A stretch of DNA of 64,000 nt, from positions 15,119-79,118 of the forward strand of contig CAJTMV010000013.1 in assembly GCA_910577225.1 (NCBI GenBank), given 5' to 3'. Each line of letters begins with the position of its first letter. Positions within the stretch are counted from its first letter, which is position 1. Source of the stretch: an uncultured Eubacterium sp. GTDB taxonomy: Bacteria; Bacillota; Clostridia; Lachnospirales; Lachnospiraceae. Shown in pieces: positions 16,287-25,735 of the stretch. The notes under the pieces were generated by a model. It was not told where the DNA came from. It saw only the letters and a list, made by a program, of their open reading frames with translations, and searched no databases. The translations under genes and the position numbers were made by a program.

Positions 16287-16497
16287 CGGAAAGAGTTTTC
16301 ATAGGGACACTGTAATATCAGGGCTTTTCGGAGTCAACGAATTGGGAACACTGGGGAAAAGCCTGAACAGGCTATCGCACAATCTTTCTGTCACCCTCTC
16401 TGATTTGCAAAACGCAAACAAGAAGCTCGAAAGAATTTTCTGATAAGGAATTTTCCGAACGGGACATCGATGCCATAAAAAATCCGCCGGGAGAGGT
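16287..16497. other. Decayed coding DNA upstream of the 16.5-kb fragment
   Basis: Reads as broken protein-like pieces in more than one frame (for example SHNLSVTLSDLQNANKKLER, then after stops EFSERDIDAIKNPPGEV). It probably belongs to the same degraded gene as the next feature. No intact start or SD. Confidence 0.4.
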
Positions 16498-16815
16498 GTG
16501 TTACGCTGGCGGTGGGCCGCTGACGCCAGCATTGACCAGTGGTATTTTAACGGCGATAAAGTACGGTTCTTCCAGGATGTGCTGACTTCTAATGGCGAAA
16601 GCCTGACCGGCGGAAATTTCCATGGTGCAATCCGCAGTTCGTGGAACGCGGACGGAACCATCGACATTTATACAGTCCGCGATTTTACAAATCTGAACAC
16701 TTCTGGGAATGGAACGCTGACCGGCGTAAAGAGATGCAGTCAGGCGGAATTTAACGAACACACGCTGAGGGAAGTACAAACCAGCTCTGGCGGGTGCGTT
16801 GTAATGCAGGAATAA
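16498..16815 (+). pseudogene. Fragment of an unrecognised protein gene
   Basis: About 100 codons with protein-like composition, containing FNGDKVRFFQDVLTSNGESL, GNFHGAIRSSWNADGTIDIY and TVRDFTNLNTSGNGTLTGVK. I do not recognise the family. There is no SD before the possible GTG at 16498, and an overlapping frame upstream also looks protein-like, so a frameshift near 16500 is likely. Position among mobile-element remnants suggests the 3' end of a lost accessory gene. Confidence 0.45.
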
Positions 16816-17137
16816 AGAACTGCCGCACGACGGCAAAAGAAAAAAGACGTCGTACAGTAAAGCATTGTCACTTAATTTTTCAGAATATAATGTAATTCAA
16901 TTAAAGCAGCCCATAAAACAGTGTGCGTGACCGCCGGCAAATTTGCTCCCCCTTTTGTGCGCAAGGCGCTTTTCTTTTTGGAAGAAATGTTGTATACTAA
17001 ACAGAGGCAACAAAAACCGGATGGAAAGATTTTACTCCCTCCCCTGGATCTTAATGAATGTTTCATACGATTCACCTATGATCCGGGGAAGGGAGTTGAT
17101 CATTGCGGTAAAGTAAAAAACAGGAAAGGGGAGGAAC
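16816..17137. other. Intergenic region before the triple-fusion gene
   Basis: No gene. It contains CATAAAACAGTGTGC (16911-16925), identical to the outer flank of palindromic element B (2666-2680), followed by GTGACCGCCGGC instead of the usual arm. It also holds an inverted repeat (CTCCCTCCCCTGGATC near 17036 with GATCCGGGGAAGGGAG near 17080). It may be a third, degenerate relative of the element. The SD GGGGAGG of the next gene is at the end. Confidence 0.45.
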
Positions 17138-20100
17138 ATGGAGCTGCGGAAATTGTACCAACAGATACATCTGCCGGCAGAAGCCGTGAAACAGTTAGAA
17201 AATATTTACGATCAGACCGATCTGAAACGACTGGATCGGGAACTGGAACGGCTGCAGGACCGAAATACAGCGGCGCAGGCGTATCAGCAGTTAAAATCGT
17301 TGCTAAAAGACGACGACGGGAACTGGAAAATGCTGTACTGTCAGCTGGAAAGCGCAAGGCGTGTGTTTGACAAATATCAGAAAAAACAGATACCGGAAAC
17401 GGTATATATCGACACGATGAAATGCTTTACGCGGTTTTTGTACGAATGCGAGAAAAAGCATGGACAGATGTATTTTGACCGGGGATGGTGGACTTATCGG
17501 CAGACGGGAATGTGCCTGTTTCGGATTGGCTCGCTGGAATATGAGTTTGTAAAGCGGGAAGGCGTACGTTTCGTTGCCATTCATATTCCATCGGATGCAG
17601 ATTTGTCAAAACAGGCGGTAGACGATTCGCTGGAGCAGGCGGAGATCTTTTTTCGAAAATATTTTAAAGACGACCGGTATGACCGCTACTGCTGTGATTC
17701 CTGGCTGCTTTCACCGGCGTTAAAGCCGTTTTTATCGCAACAGTCTCATATTTTGGCGTTTCAAAGCCGGTTTGAAATCCTTACCGAAGATGCGGGCGAT
17801 CAGGAGTTTATCGGATGGCTGTTTCAGGTTCCGCCAGATACGGACGTGAACGATCTGCCGGAAACGACCAGTCTGCAAAGGAAAGTCAAAACCTGTATGC
17901 AAAACAAAGGAACGATCGGCTCTGCATGCGGAGTGATCTATAAAACGGGTCGTCCGGTTCCGGGACTGACCAGAGAGGAAGAAGAAAAGCAGCTGGCCGC
18001 CATTATCCGCGTCGCGCAGGACAATCTGACAAGAACGGAGACGTATATCCGACAGCTGACCGACGAGCTGGACGATCTGATGGATACATACGGGACAAAA
18101 GACAAAGAAGCGCTGGCGCTGTTTCATAATACGCATTCCCAGATACAGGAAAACAGGAGAGATCTTATGCGCTGTCAGAAAGCGCGCAAAAAACCATATT
18201 TTGGAAGGATCGATTTTAAAGATCCCAAACAGCCGCAGACCGAATCTTATTATGTCGGACGTACCGGCATCTCGGGGAGCGACGCGTATCCGCTTGTTAT
18301 AGACTGGAGAGCGCCGATTGCTTCGGTATATTATGAAAATGCGCTCGGGCCGTGTACGTATCAGGTAAAAAACGAAGGCAGCTTTGCCATCGATCTGAAA
18401 AGAAAGCGCACGTATGAGATCGAAAACGACAGACTGAAAGATTTTTATGATTCGGATGTGGTGGCGAACGACGATCTGCTGACACAGTATCTGGCAAAAA
18501 GCAAAAAGGCAGTTCTGGGAGAAATTATTGCGACGATTCAAAAAGAACAAAACGAGATTATCAGGCAGTCTCCCAAAACAAATCTGATTGTGCAGGGGGT
18601 GGCAGGCTCTGGGAAAACGACGGTAGCGATGCACCGCATTTCCTATATTTTGTACAATTACGAAGAGCGGTTTCGTCCGCAGGACTTTTATATTATAGGA
18701 AGCAACAGGATTTTATTAAACTATATTACCAGCGTACTGCCGGATCTGGATGTGTATGGGGTATCCCAGATGACGATGGAAGAGCTGTTTATCAGACTCT
18801 TATATGAAGAATGGGACCCGGGCTGTTCGAGTGTCTGCCAGATGGATAAAGACGAAGAAGGGGCATCCATAAAGGGCAGTTTTGCATGGATGAAAGATCT
18901 GGAAGCGTTTTGCGCGCAGTATGAACAGCAAACGATCCCCAAAACAGAAGTACGTATTGCCAAAAACGGAGTACTTTTGCTAAAAGAAGCAGAGATTGAC
19001 AGCTATCTGGAAACGATGAAACAGCTTTCCATGCAGGGAAGAATCAATATGCTGAATGAAGTTCTGCTGTCCAGACTGGATACCGAGCTGTCTGGAAAAT
19101 ATGTTTCTTATACCGCGGCAGAGAAAAAAGAGCTGCGGCGTACGATGCGCTGGCATTTTGGAAAGGATACTTTTCAGGGCTCGATTTATGAACTATACGA
19201 ACAGTTTTTGCAGACGCAGCGGCAGAAAGGAAAAGATGTGCCCTATACACAGCACGTATTCGACGTGTATGATCTGGCGGCGCTTGCGTATATTTATAAA
19301 CGGATCAGGGAAACGGACAGCATACGGGAGGCCACGCACGTCATTATCGACGAAGCGCAGGATTTTGGTATGATGGCTTACGGAGCGCTGGAATATTGTC
19401 TGCGTGGCTGTACGTATACGATTATGGGAGATGTTTCGCAAAATATTCATTTTGGCCACGGATTAAACGACTGGCGTGAGCTGCAGGAGCTGATACTGAC
19501 GGGAACGTATGACCATTTTGGACTGCTGAAAAAAAGCTATCGTAATACGGTGGAAATTTCTCATTTCGCAACAGAAATACTGCGGCATGGCAATTTTCCG
19601 ATTTATCCGACCGAGCCGATCAGCCGGCATGGGTCAAAGGTACGTATCGAAGCATGCGACAGTGAAGAGGCAGTCGCTCAGACGATGGTGTCTGCGATTC
19701 TTGACTGGCAAAGAAGGGGACGCGAGACAATTGCGGTTATCTGCAGAGACGAGGCGCAGGCGAAAGAGGTCGGTCAAAGGCTTGCACAGCAGATTCAGAT
19801 CGCAGACTGTGATCTTCAGACGGCAGAATTTGGAAACGGGGTCATGGTACTGCCGGTCGCGTATACAAAAGGACTGGAATTTGACGCGGTGCTGCTGTAT
19901 TGCCCCAGTGCGCAGAGCTATCCGCCTGCGGATGCATACGTTAAGCTCTTATATGTGGCCGCAACTCGTGCGCTGCATGAATTAACGATTGTGCATGATG
20001 GAAATCTGACCGATCTGATTGCCAAACCGGTATCAGAAACAAAGCGTATGAAATCGCTGGAAAATGAAATGCGAAAAGAACACATACGCTATCAAAAAGA

Positions 20101-21046
20101 GGAACTGACAGCAAGAGAACAAGAACTGATAAAAGCAGATCAGGGAGAAAAAGAGCGGACGGCACGCAGTTATCTGGGACCAAAGCCGATACAGGTAAAG
20201 GAGCCGGCGCAAAAGAAACCGGCAGGCCTGTCAGATAAGCGGCCGGATCCCGGGCGTATGACAGATATCCTGTCGGAACGAAAACAAAGGTTACAGTCGC
20301 AGAGCGCGGTTCCTGTCAACGCGTCTGTGTACCGCTTTTTGCAGTGTCCGGATACCAGTCTGCTGCGGCCAAAGGGACACAGCCGTATAGATCATGCGAT
20401 ACGAATGGTAAGAAAGACAAAAAAATATATTGAACTGATCGGCAGCTACGGCATTCTGCGTCTGACTCCGGTGCGGGAGGATATCGTTCGCGTACAGTTT
20501 CGAAAAGGGACGCAGGCGCAGTTCGAAGCAGGTTACTGGAACTGCGAACCAGAGCGGGAAGGATTTTGGAAGGCAAAAGACGGGAAATTTTTGGCAGAGA
20601 TCACGACTGGGAGCATCTTCATACAGGCAGACAAAAAAACAGGAGCGCTGCAGTTTCTGAATGCGAAAAAAAAGCTGCTGTTATCTGAAAAAGCGGCAAT
20701 GCCGCGTCAGTGCGAGAACACAGACACGCCGGAAACCTGGGTTTATTTTGACTGGGCCAAAAACGAACCGCTGTTTGCAAAGGGACTGCTGGCAGATGAA
20801 TGGGAGCGTCTGAATCAAAAGGCAAGGTATATCAGCTTTGGAGGAAGGAAGATGCGTATGCCGCTGCTCGTTTCTGCAAACGGCTACGGAATCGGCGTGT
20901 CCGCGGAAAAGACGGCTATGTGCTGCACGATACCAATGTATGGAAATTATTTGTATACCGAAGGCAGCGAACAGATCGATTACTATTTTCTGTACGGTGA
21001 AAACAGGGAGCAGGTATTCGCGCTGTACAAAAAACTCCAAAAATAG
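17138..21046 (+). CDS. Fusion: GNAT_C-type acyltransferase module + HelD-like SF1 helicase + GH31 N-terminal domain
   Basis: One uninterrupted frame of 1302 codons with three unrelated parts. Residues 1 to about 280 resemble the acyltransferase DUF5596/GNAT_C pair (WWTYRQTGMCLFRIGSLEYE, HIPSDADLSKQAVDDSLEQA, CDSWLLSPALKPFL). Residues about 285-960 are a HelD-type UvrD/Rep helicase: Walker A GVAGSGKTTVAMHR (about 486), Walker B VIIDEAQDF (about 734), motif III IMGDVSQNI, motif V TKGLEFDAVLLY and motif VI YVAATRALHELTIVH (about 938). HelD proteins strip stalled RNA polymerase from DNA. A charged linker of about 110 residues leads to residues about 1090-1302, which read as the mutarotase-like N-terminal domain of GH31 glucosidases (LNQKARYISFGG, MPLLVSANGYGIGVS, YTEGSEQIDYYFLYG) without the catalytic barrel. 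SD GGGGAGG is five bases before the ATG. No signal peptide; cytoplasmic. The combination is not one I know. Confidence 0.88.
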   Translation: MELRKLYQQIHLPAEAVKQLENIYDQTDLKRLDRELERLQDRNTAAQAYQQLKSLLKDDDGNWKMLYCQLESARRVFDKYQKKQIPETVYIDTMKCFTRFLYECEKKHGQMYFDRGWWTYRQTGMCLFRIGSLEYEFVKREGVRFVAIHIPSDADLSKQAVDDSLEQAEIFFRKYFKDDRYDRYCCDSWLLSPALKPFLSQQSHILAFQSRFEILTEDAGDQEFIGWLFQVPPDTDVNDLPETTSLQRKVKTCMQNKGTIGSACGVIYKTGRPVPGLTREEEEKQLAAIIRVAQDNLTRTETYIRQLTDELDDLMDTYGTKDKEALALFHNTHSQIQENRRDLMRCQKARKKPYFGRIDFKDPKQPQTESYYVGRTGISGSDAYPLVIDWRAPIASVYYENALGPCTYQVKNEGSFAIDLKRKRTYEIENDRLKDFYDSDVVANDDLLTQYLAKSKKAVLGEIIATIQKEQNEIIRQSPKTNLIVQGVAGSGKTTVAMHRISYILYNYEERFRPQDFYIIGSNRILLNYITSVLPDLDVYGVSQMTMEELFIRLLYEEWDPGCSSVCQMDKDEEGASIKGSFAWMKDLEAFCAQYEQQTIPKTEVRIAKNGVLLLKEAEIDSYLETMKQLSMQGRINMLNEVLLSRLDTELSGKYVSYTAAEKKELRRTMRWHFGKDTFQGSIYELYEQFLQTQRQKGKDVPYTQHVFDVYDLAALAYIYKRIRETDSIREATHVIIDEAQDFGMMAYGALEYCLRGCTYTIMGDVSQNIHFGHGLNDWRELQELILTGTYDHFGLLKKSYRNTVEISHFATEILRHGNFPIYPTEPISRHGSKVRIEACDSEEAVAQTMVSAILDWQRRGRETIAVICRDEAQAKEVGQRLAQQIQIADCDLQTAEFGNGVMVLPVAYTKGLEFDAVLLYCPSAQSYPPADAYVKLLYVAATRALHELTIVHDGNLTDLIAKPVSETKRMKSLENEMRKEHIRYQKEELTAREQELIKADQGEKERTARSYLGPKPIQVKEPAQKKPAGLSDKRPDPGRMTDILSERKQRLQSQSAVPVNASVYRFLQCPDTSLLRPKGHSRIDHAIRMVRKTKKYIELIGSYGILRLTPVREDIVRVQFRKGTQAQFEAGYWNCEPEREGFWKAKDGKFLAEITTGSIFIQADKKTGALQFLNAKKKLLLSEKAAMPRQCENTDTPETWVYFDWAKNEPLFAKGLLADEWERLNQKARYISFGGRKMRMPLLVSANGYGIGVSAEKTAMCCTIPMYGNYLYTEGSEQIDYYFLYGENREQVFALYKKLQK

Positions 21047-21120
21047 TATAAAAAATCTATAAATTATTTCCATGCAACTTTTCGATTCCGGTTGACAATA
21101 TCGAAGAAAAAGGTTAACAT

Positions 21121-21129
21121 TGTTATAAT
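21121..21129 (+). promoter_or_regulatory. Extended -10 promoter of the signalling cluster
   Basis: TGTTATAAT is a perfect extended -10. A TTGACA at 21092-21097 lies too far upstream (26 bp) to act as its -35. It would start transcription about 35 bases before the first regulator gene. Confidence 0.55.
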
Positions 21130-21172
21130 CGAGGAAAAATATGATTACAGGGAGAAATCGCGAGGCAGATAT

Positions 21173-22249
21173 ATGGAAGAGCAACAGATTTTGATCGTAG
21201 ATGACGAAGCGATCAACAGGGAAGTACTAAAGTCAATGTTTGAAGAATATGACAGACTGGAAGCGGAAAACGGAAAACAGGCTGTCGAAATGATTGCAAA
21301 GAGTCGTAATCTGGTATTGATTCTTTTAGATATTTCAATGCCGGTAATGACAGGATTTGATGTACTGGAATATATGAAGGAACGGAATTTACTGGAAAAA
21401 ATACCGGTGATTCTGATTACCGGAGAAACTGTGATTGACAGTGAGGACAGAGCCTATTCTTTTGGAGTGGCAGACGTCATACATAAACCGTTTTATCCAC
21501 ATATCGTAAAAAAGAGAAGCCAGAACATTATTGACCTGTACCAGCATAAGCTGGAGATGGAGCTGCGGCTTCGGCAACAGGAACTTGAAATCAAGGAACA
21601 GGAAAAAGAAATTCGGGAAAATAACGAAGTGATGCTGGAAGCGCTCAGCTCGCTCGTGGAGTTCCGCAGCGTGGAGACCGGAGAGCATACGCAGCGGATG
21701 AAATATTTTACCAAAATTATGCTTGAATATATGCAGGAATATTTTCCGAAATACGGGCTGGATAAATATCAGATCGATCAGATCGTCCGCGCATCTGTAC
21801 TGCACGATATTGGCAAGATTGGAATCGCGGATTCCATACTGTTAAAACCGGGCAGACTGACGAAGGAAGAGTTTGAAATTATGAAGTCGCATACGACGAT
21901 AGGATGTGAGATACTGGAAAAATCCTATCGGAACAAGAACAGTGATTTTTACCGCTATAGTTATGACATTTGTCGTCATCACCACGAGCGCTGGGACGGA
22001 GGAGGCTATCCGGATCATCTCAGGGGAGAGGAGCTTTCGATTGGCGTACAGGTCGTATCAGTTGCGGATGTGTATGACGCGCTGATTAGTCCAAGAGTAT
22101 ACAAAGAGCCGTTTTCCAAGGAAAGAGCTTATGATATGATTACAAATGGCGAGTGCGGTCAGTTTTCACCGGATATACTGGAGTGTTTTGCACTTGCAAA
22201 AGAAGATGTTTTTAATTGCGAAGTAATTAAAATGTTAAAATTTGTATGA
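21173..22249 (+). CDS. Response regulator with HD-GYP c-di-GMP phosphodiesterase domain
   Basis: A 358-aa two-domain regulator. The receiver (1-125) has the acidic pocket IVDDE, phospho-acceptor D53 in LLDISMP and the KPF motif. A coiled linker (140-165, rich in E, Q and K) joins it to an HD-GYP domain with intact metal ligands: HDIGKIGI (H211, D212), the THTTIG-type histidine (KSHTTIG), HHERWDGGGYP (about 269) and VADVYDAL. HD-GYP domains hydrolyse c-di-GMP. The ATG at 21173 starts the protein directly at the receiver (MEEQQILIVDDEAIN); the frame is open upstream from 21092 but has no better SD. First gene of the cluster. Confidence 0.93.
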   Translation: MEEQQILIVDDEAINREVLKSMFEEYDRLEAENGKQAVEMIAKSRNLVLILLDISMPVMTGFDVLEYMKERNLLEKIPVILITGETVIDSEDRAYSFGVADVIHKPFYPHIVKKRSQNIIDLYQHKLEMELRLRQQELEIKEQEKEIRENNEVMLEALSSLVEFRSVETGEHTQRMKYFTKIMLEYMQEYFPKYGLDKYQIDQIVRASVLHDIGKIGIADSILLKPGRLTKEEFEIMKSHTTIGCEILEKSYRNKNSDFYRYSYDICRHHHERWDGGGYPDHLRGEELSIGVQVVSVADVYDALISPRVYKEPFSKERAYDMITNGECGQFSPDILECFALAKEDVFNCEVIKMLKFV

Positions 22250-22326
22250 TATTTCACAAATGCAGGCGGCAAACAAGGCATGTTTTTGCTGCCTTTGTTT
22301 CGTGTATCTGAGGAGGCAGTTGGAAA

Positions 22327-23778
22327 ATGGAACAAATGAATGACGCAGACCGCAAGGCGAATCTGTTACTGATAGAAAAAGCGCTGGAAATGGTTCTGAT
22401 TTTTGACGGATCCGGAAGCATTTTATATACAAACGACGCTGCGAATACCAAGCTGGAATTTGAGGAAGGACTGAAAGGCAAGCATATCAGCGAGGTGTTT
22501 CCCAATACGTTCAAAGCGTCGGAGAGCGGATTTTTTACGGAATATGTGTTTGGAGACGAGACGCAGAATCTCGTAGCTTATCGGAAAAATCTGACCTGCT
22601 TTCCGGTAGAAGCGCGGATAATGCGGTTTATATATGGAGACGAGATTTATATCTGCATGGCAAACGACATCCTGGAAAAAGAATTTCTGGGCAGAGAGGT
22701 CGAGCAGGTGCGCCAGGAAGCGCAGCAGGCAATGAAAGTAAAATCCGAGTTTGTCGCAAACGTGACGCATGAGCTGCGTACGCCGGTCAACGGAATTCTC
22801 GGCAACGTTCGGGAGATGTTTGATTTTGTAACGGATGAAAAGACGTTAAAATCCTTACAGATTATTGAACGCTGCTGTGGGGATATGAATAAAATTATTA
22901 ACAATATACTGGATTTTTCCAAGCTGGAGGCCGGAAAGTTTACGTTAGAACCGAGACGGTTTCATTTTCGAAATATGCTCGATTATATCCGGTCGCATCA
23001 TATCAATAAAATTACAGAAAAAGGACTTGGATTTTTTATGACCGTATCGCCGCAGGTGCCGGAGTATCTGATCGGAGACGAGCTGCGCGTCGGTCAGATC
23101 TTAAATAATCTTTTGTCAAACGCGTTAAAGTTTACGTCGGTAGGAAAGATTACGGTTGAAGTTGTACGGACGGCGCGGGTAAACGATAAGATCGAGCTGT
23201 TTTTTATCGTAAAAGATACCGGTATCGGTATCGATCAGGCGGATAAGGAAAAGCTGTTCCAGAGCTTTTCACAGGCGGACGCTTCCATATCCAGAAAATA
23301 CGGCGGCACAGGCCTTGGCCTGAATATCTGCAAGCAGCTGACCGAGCTGATGGGCGGAAGGATAGAAGTCGAAGGAGAAAAGGGCAAAGGAACGACGTTT
23401 TCTTTTTCCATCTGGCTTGGAATCAGCGAAGAAGATGAAGCGGCACAGCAGACAGAGGAAGGAGCGAATCCGGTCTATGCGTTTGAACAGCCGGAGGAAG
23501 ACGAAGATGCTTTCGATCATATTAAAGAATTCGGGACGCCGGAAAATATCGATAATTTAAAACGGAATCTGTCGAAACTCATTCTTTGTGTAGAGATGGA
23601 AAACTGGGAAAAAGCGGAGATGTTTATGGAGACGATCCGCCAGCTTACCGAAGGAGCGCCGCGGGAGATCGGCCGCGGGATCTTAAGGTTAAAAATGGCG
23701 GTGCAAAAGGCAAACTACGAGAAGGTTGCGGCGCAGTATAAGGAACTGGAAGCCGCTCTGGAAGACAGTCATTTTTAA
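22327..23778 (+). CDS. Sensor histidine kinase with PAS domain
   Basis: A soluble kinase of 483 aa. An N-terminal PAS domain (about 12-115, EKALEMVLIFDGSGSILYTN) is followed by a HisKA domain with the phospho-acceptor H148 in NVTHELRTPVNG and a HATPase_c domain (N box NLLSNALKFT, G1 KDTGIGID, G2 KYGGTGLGLNIC). The last 110 residues are acidic then helical and lack a receiver; they could be a docking or Hpt-like extension, though no Hpt histidine motif is seen. No transmembrane segment, so it senses a cytoplasmic cue. It sits between two HD-GYP regulators, its likely partners. Confidence 0.9.
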   Translation: MEQMNDADRKANLLLIEKALEMVLIFDGSGSILYTNDAANTKLEFEEGLKGKHISEVFPNTFKASESGFFTEYVFGDETQNLVAYRKNLTCFPVEARIMRFIYGDEIYICMANDILEKEFLGREVEQVRQEAQQAMKVKSEFVANVTHELRTPVNGILGNVREMFDFVTDEKTLKSLQIIERCCGDMNKIINNILDFSKLEAGKFTLEPRRFHFRNMLDYIRSHHINKITEKGLGFFMTVSPQVPEYLIGDELRVGQILNNLLSNALKFTSVGKITVEVVRTARVNDKIELFFIVKDTGIGIDQADKEKLFQSFSQADASISRKYGGTGLGLNICKQLTELMGGRIEVEGEKGKGTTFSFSIWLGISEEDEAAQQTEEGANPVYAFEQPEEDEDAFDHIKEFGTPENIDNLKRNLSKLILCVEMENWEKAEMFMETIRQLTEGAPREIGRGILRLKMAVQKANYEKVAAQYKELEAALEDSHF

Positions 23779-23814
23779 AACTTTGGCAATAGAAACAGGA
23801 AAGCGGGGATAAGC

Positions 23815-24876
23815 ATGATTTACAACGAAAAAGATACCGCCGCGGCAAAGATTCTGATTGTAGACGATGTTGAGATTAACCGGATGGTACTGGAAGAGAT
23901 TATAAGAAATATGGGATGTGAACCTTTGCTGGCGGAAAGCGGACAGCAGGCGTTAAAAATCGCATCTACAAGCCGTCCGAAGCTCATTTTAAGCGATATT
24001 TCGATGCCGGGAATGGATGGGTTTGAGCTGTGCAAGAGCCTGAAGGCGAATAAGGTTACAAAAGAAATTCCGGTGATCTTTATTTCTGCGTTTGACGAAG
24101 CGGAAGATATTGTTAAGGGATTAAAGCTGGGCGGCGAGGATTATATTACGAAGCCGTTTATTACCGAAGTCGTGCAGGCGCGCGTGGCGGTGCATCTGCA
24201 TCTGTATTCTGTGAAGCACGAGCTGATGGAAACGAACCGGAAACTGCAGATATCGGTAGACGCGCAGCTGCGGCAGATGGAGGAAGAGAAAAAAAATATT
24301 TTGTATGCGCTTGCCAACATTGCGGCGAAAAACTCCGGCTTCGAGCAGGGACACATGCAGCGTCTGCGCCGCAACTGCCGGATACTGGCACAGGGCATGC
24401 AGCTGTCGCCGAGATTTGAAGATCAGATTTCTGACGATTACATCGATGCGATCGAGCTGGCCGCCTGTCTTTGCGATATTGGAAATATCGGAATACCAAA
24501 AGAGCTGCTGCGCAAAGAGACGGGGTTTACACAGGAAGAGACAGAAATACTGCACAGTCATACCGAGCTTGGCGCGCAGTTGCTGACGGATTTGCATGTA
24601 AACAGCGATTACAACGACTTTTTGAATATATCGATCGGAATATCCCGCTCTCATCATGAAAACTGGGATGGCAGCGGCTATCCGCAGGGACTGAAAGAGG
24701 AGCAGATTCCGGTGGCGGCGCAGATCGTTTCCATTATGGAGACATACTGTGTACTGACAGGCGAGAAAAAGCATACGAGGGAGGATGCGCTGGAAATCAT
24801 GAAAAAAGACGAGGGAATCCGATTTAATCCGGATATTTATCAGATCTGTTGCAGAATTTCCAGACAGTTTTGTTAA
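23815..24876 (+). CDS. Response regulator with degenerate HD-GYP domain
   Basis: A 353-aa protein built like the first regulator: receiver (acidic pocket IVDDVE, D61 in LSDISMPGMDG, lysine in ITKPF), coiled linker, HD-GYP-like domain. The metal site is altered: the HDxGK motif reads CDIGNIG (Cys220 for His, Asn for Lys), and the usual VADVYDAL reads IMETYCVL. The GYP part (HHENWDGSGYP) is kept. It is therefore probably not an active c-di-GMP phosphodiesterase, but may bind the nucleotide or a partner. Lies 36 bases after the kinase gene. Confidence 0.9.
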   Translation: MIYNEKDTAAAKILIVDDVEINRMVLEEIIRNMGCEPLLAESGQQALKIASTSRPKLILSDISMPGMDGFELCKSLKANKVTKEIPVIFISAFDEAEDIVKGLKLGGEDYITKPFITEVVQARVAVHLHLYSVKHELMETNRKLQISVDAQLRQMEEEKKNILYALANIAAKNSGFEQGHMQRLRRNCRILAQGMQLSPRFEDQISDDYIDAIELAACLCDIGNIGIPKELLRKETGFTQEETEILHSHTELGAQLLTDLHVNSDYNDFLNISIGISRSHHENWDGSGYPQGLKEEQIPVAAQIVSIMETYCVLTGEKKHTREDALEIMKKDEGIRFNPDIYQICCRISRQFC

Positions 24877-24916
24877 AAGAAATGAGAGATAGATTTTGTA
24901 AATAGCTAACGGGGTG

Positions 24917-25735
24917 ATGAGTTTGATAACAGATGAGGAGTTTACGAGGATATCCACTTATGTGAAGGGGCACTACGGTATCGATATGAGCCAGAAAAAA
25001 GTAATTGTGAACGGACGGCTGGAAAATTACATCCGTTCGGGCGGCTGGAAGTCCTTCAATGAGTTTATGAATGCTGTGGAGCATGATAAAACCGGTAAGC
25101 AGGAAAAAATGCTTGTCAATCTTCTGACGACAAATCATACTTATTTTATGAGAGAATTTGAGCAGTTTGATTTTTTTCGAAAAGAGATACTGCCATGGAT
25201 TAAAAAGAAAGAAATGCATACAAAAGACGTGCGCGTCTGGTGCGGAGCCGCTTCGTCCGGAGAGGAGCCTTATATGATCGCTATGGTACTGGCTGATTTT
25301 TTCGGCATGGAGCGCAGCCAGTGGGATCTGCGGATTCTGGCGACGGACGTATCGACTGGTATTTTAAAGCAGGCAATTGCCGGCGTATATACGGCTCAGC
25401 AGCTGGAAAGTGTGCCGGGTCAGTGGAAACGACAGTTTTTCAGACAGACCAAAGATGGGAAATATGTGGCGGCGGACGAGATAAAAAAAGGAGTTTTATT
25501 CCGCCAGTTTAACCTGATGTCTCCTTTTCCGTTCAAACGAAAAATGCATACCGTGTTTTTGCGGAATGTGATGATCTATTTTGACGACGCTACAAAAAGG
25601 CAGCTGGTGCAGAAGGTGTACGATTTTCTGGAACCGGGAGGGTATCTGCTCATAGGTACCACAGAGACGCTCGATCGGAGTTCTACGCCGTTTGAGATAG
25701 TCCAGCCGTCTATATTTCGAAAAAAGGAAGGATGA
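24917..25735 (+). CDS. cheR: Chemotaxis protein methyltransferase CheR
   Basis: Methylates glutamates of chemoreceptors with S-adenosylmethionine. The all-helical N-terminal domain (about 1-80) leads into the SAM-binding domain with VWCGAASSGEEPY (the GxxSxGEE loop), ILATDVSTGIL and FLRNVMIYFD. Length is about 272 aa. Start choice is unclear: ATG at 24917 lies within a GGGGTGATG sequence, which would itself serve as SD for a TTG at 24923. It overlaps cheB by ATGA. This is one of two cheR genes in the window; this one belongs to the chemosensory cluster. Confidence 0.95.
   Translation: MSLITDEEFTRISTYVKGHYGIDMSQKKVIVNGRLENYIRSGGWKSFNEFMNAVEHDKTGKQEKMLVNLLTTNHTYFMREFEQFDFFRKEILPWIKKKEMHTKDVRVWCGAASSGEEPYMIAMVLADFFGMERSQWDLRILATDVSTGILKQAIAGVYTAQQLESVPGQWKRQFFRQTKDGKYVAADEIKKGVLFRQFNLMSPFPFKRKMHTVFLRNVMIYFDDATKRQLVQKVYDFLEPGGYLLIGTTETLDRSSTPFEIVQPSIFRKKEG

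Noticed and set aside
17732..18634. 300-codon minus-strand frame inside the triple-fusion gene
   Set aside because: Antisense shadow of the HelD part, with no SD and no recognisable domain.
24121..24957. 278-codon minus-strand frame opposite the degenerate HD-GYP gene
   Set aside because: Antisense shadow; the plus strand has clear receiver and GYP motifs.
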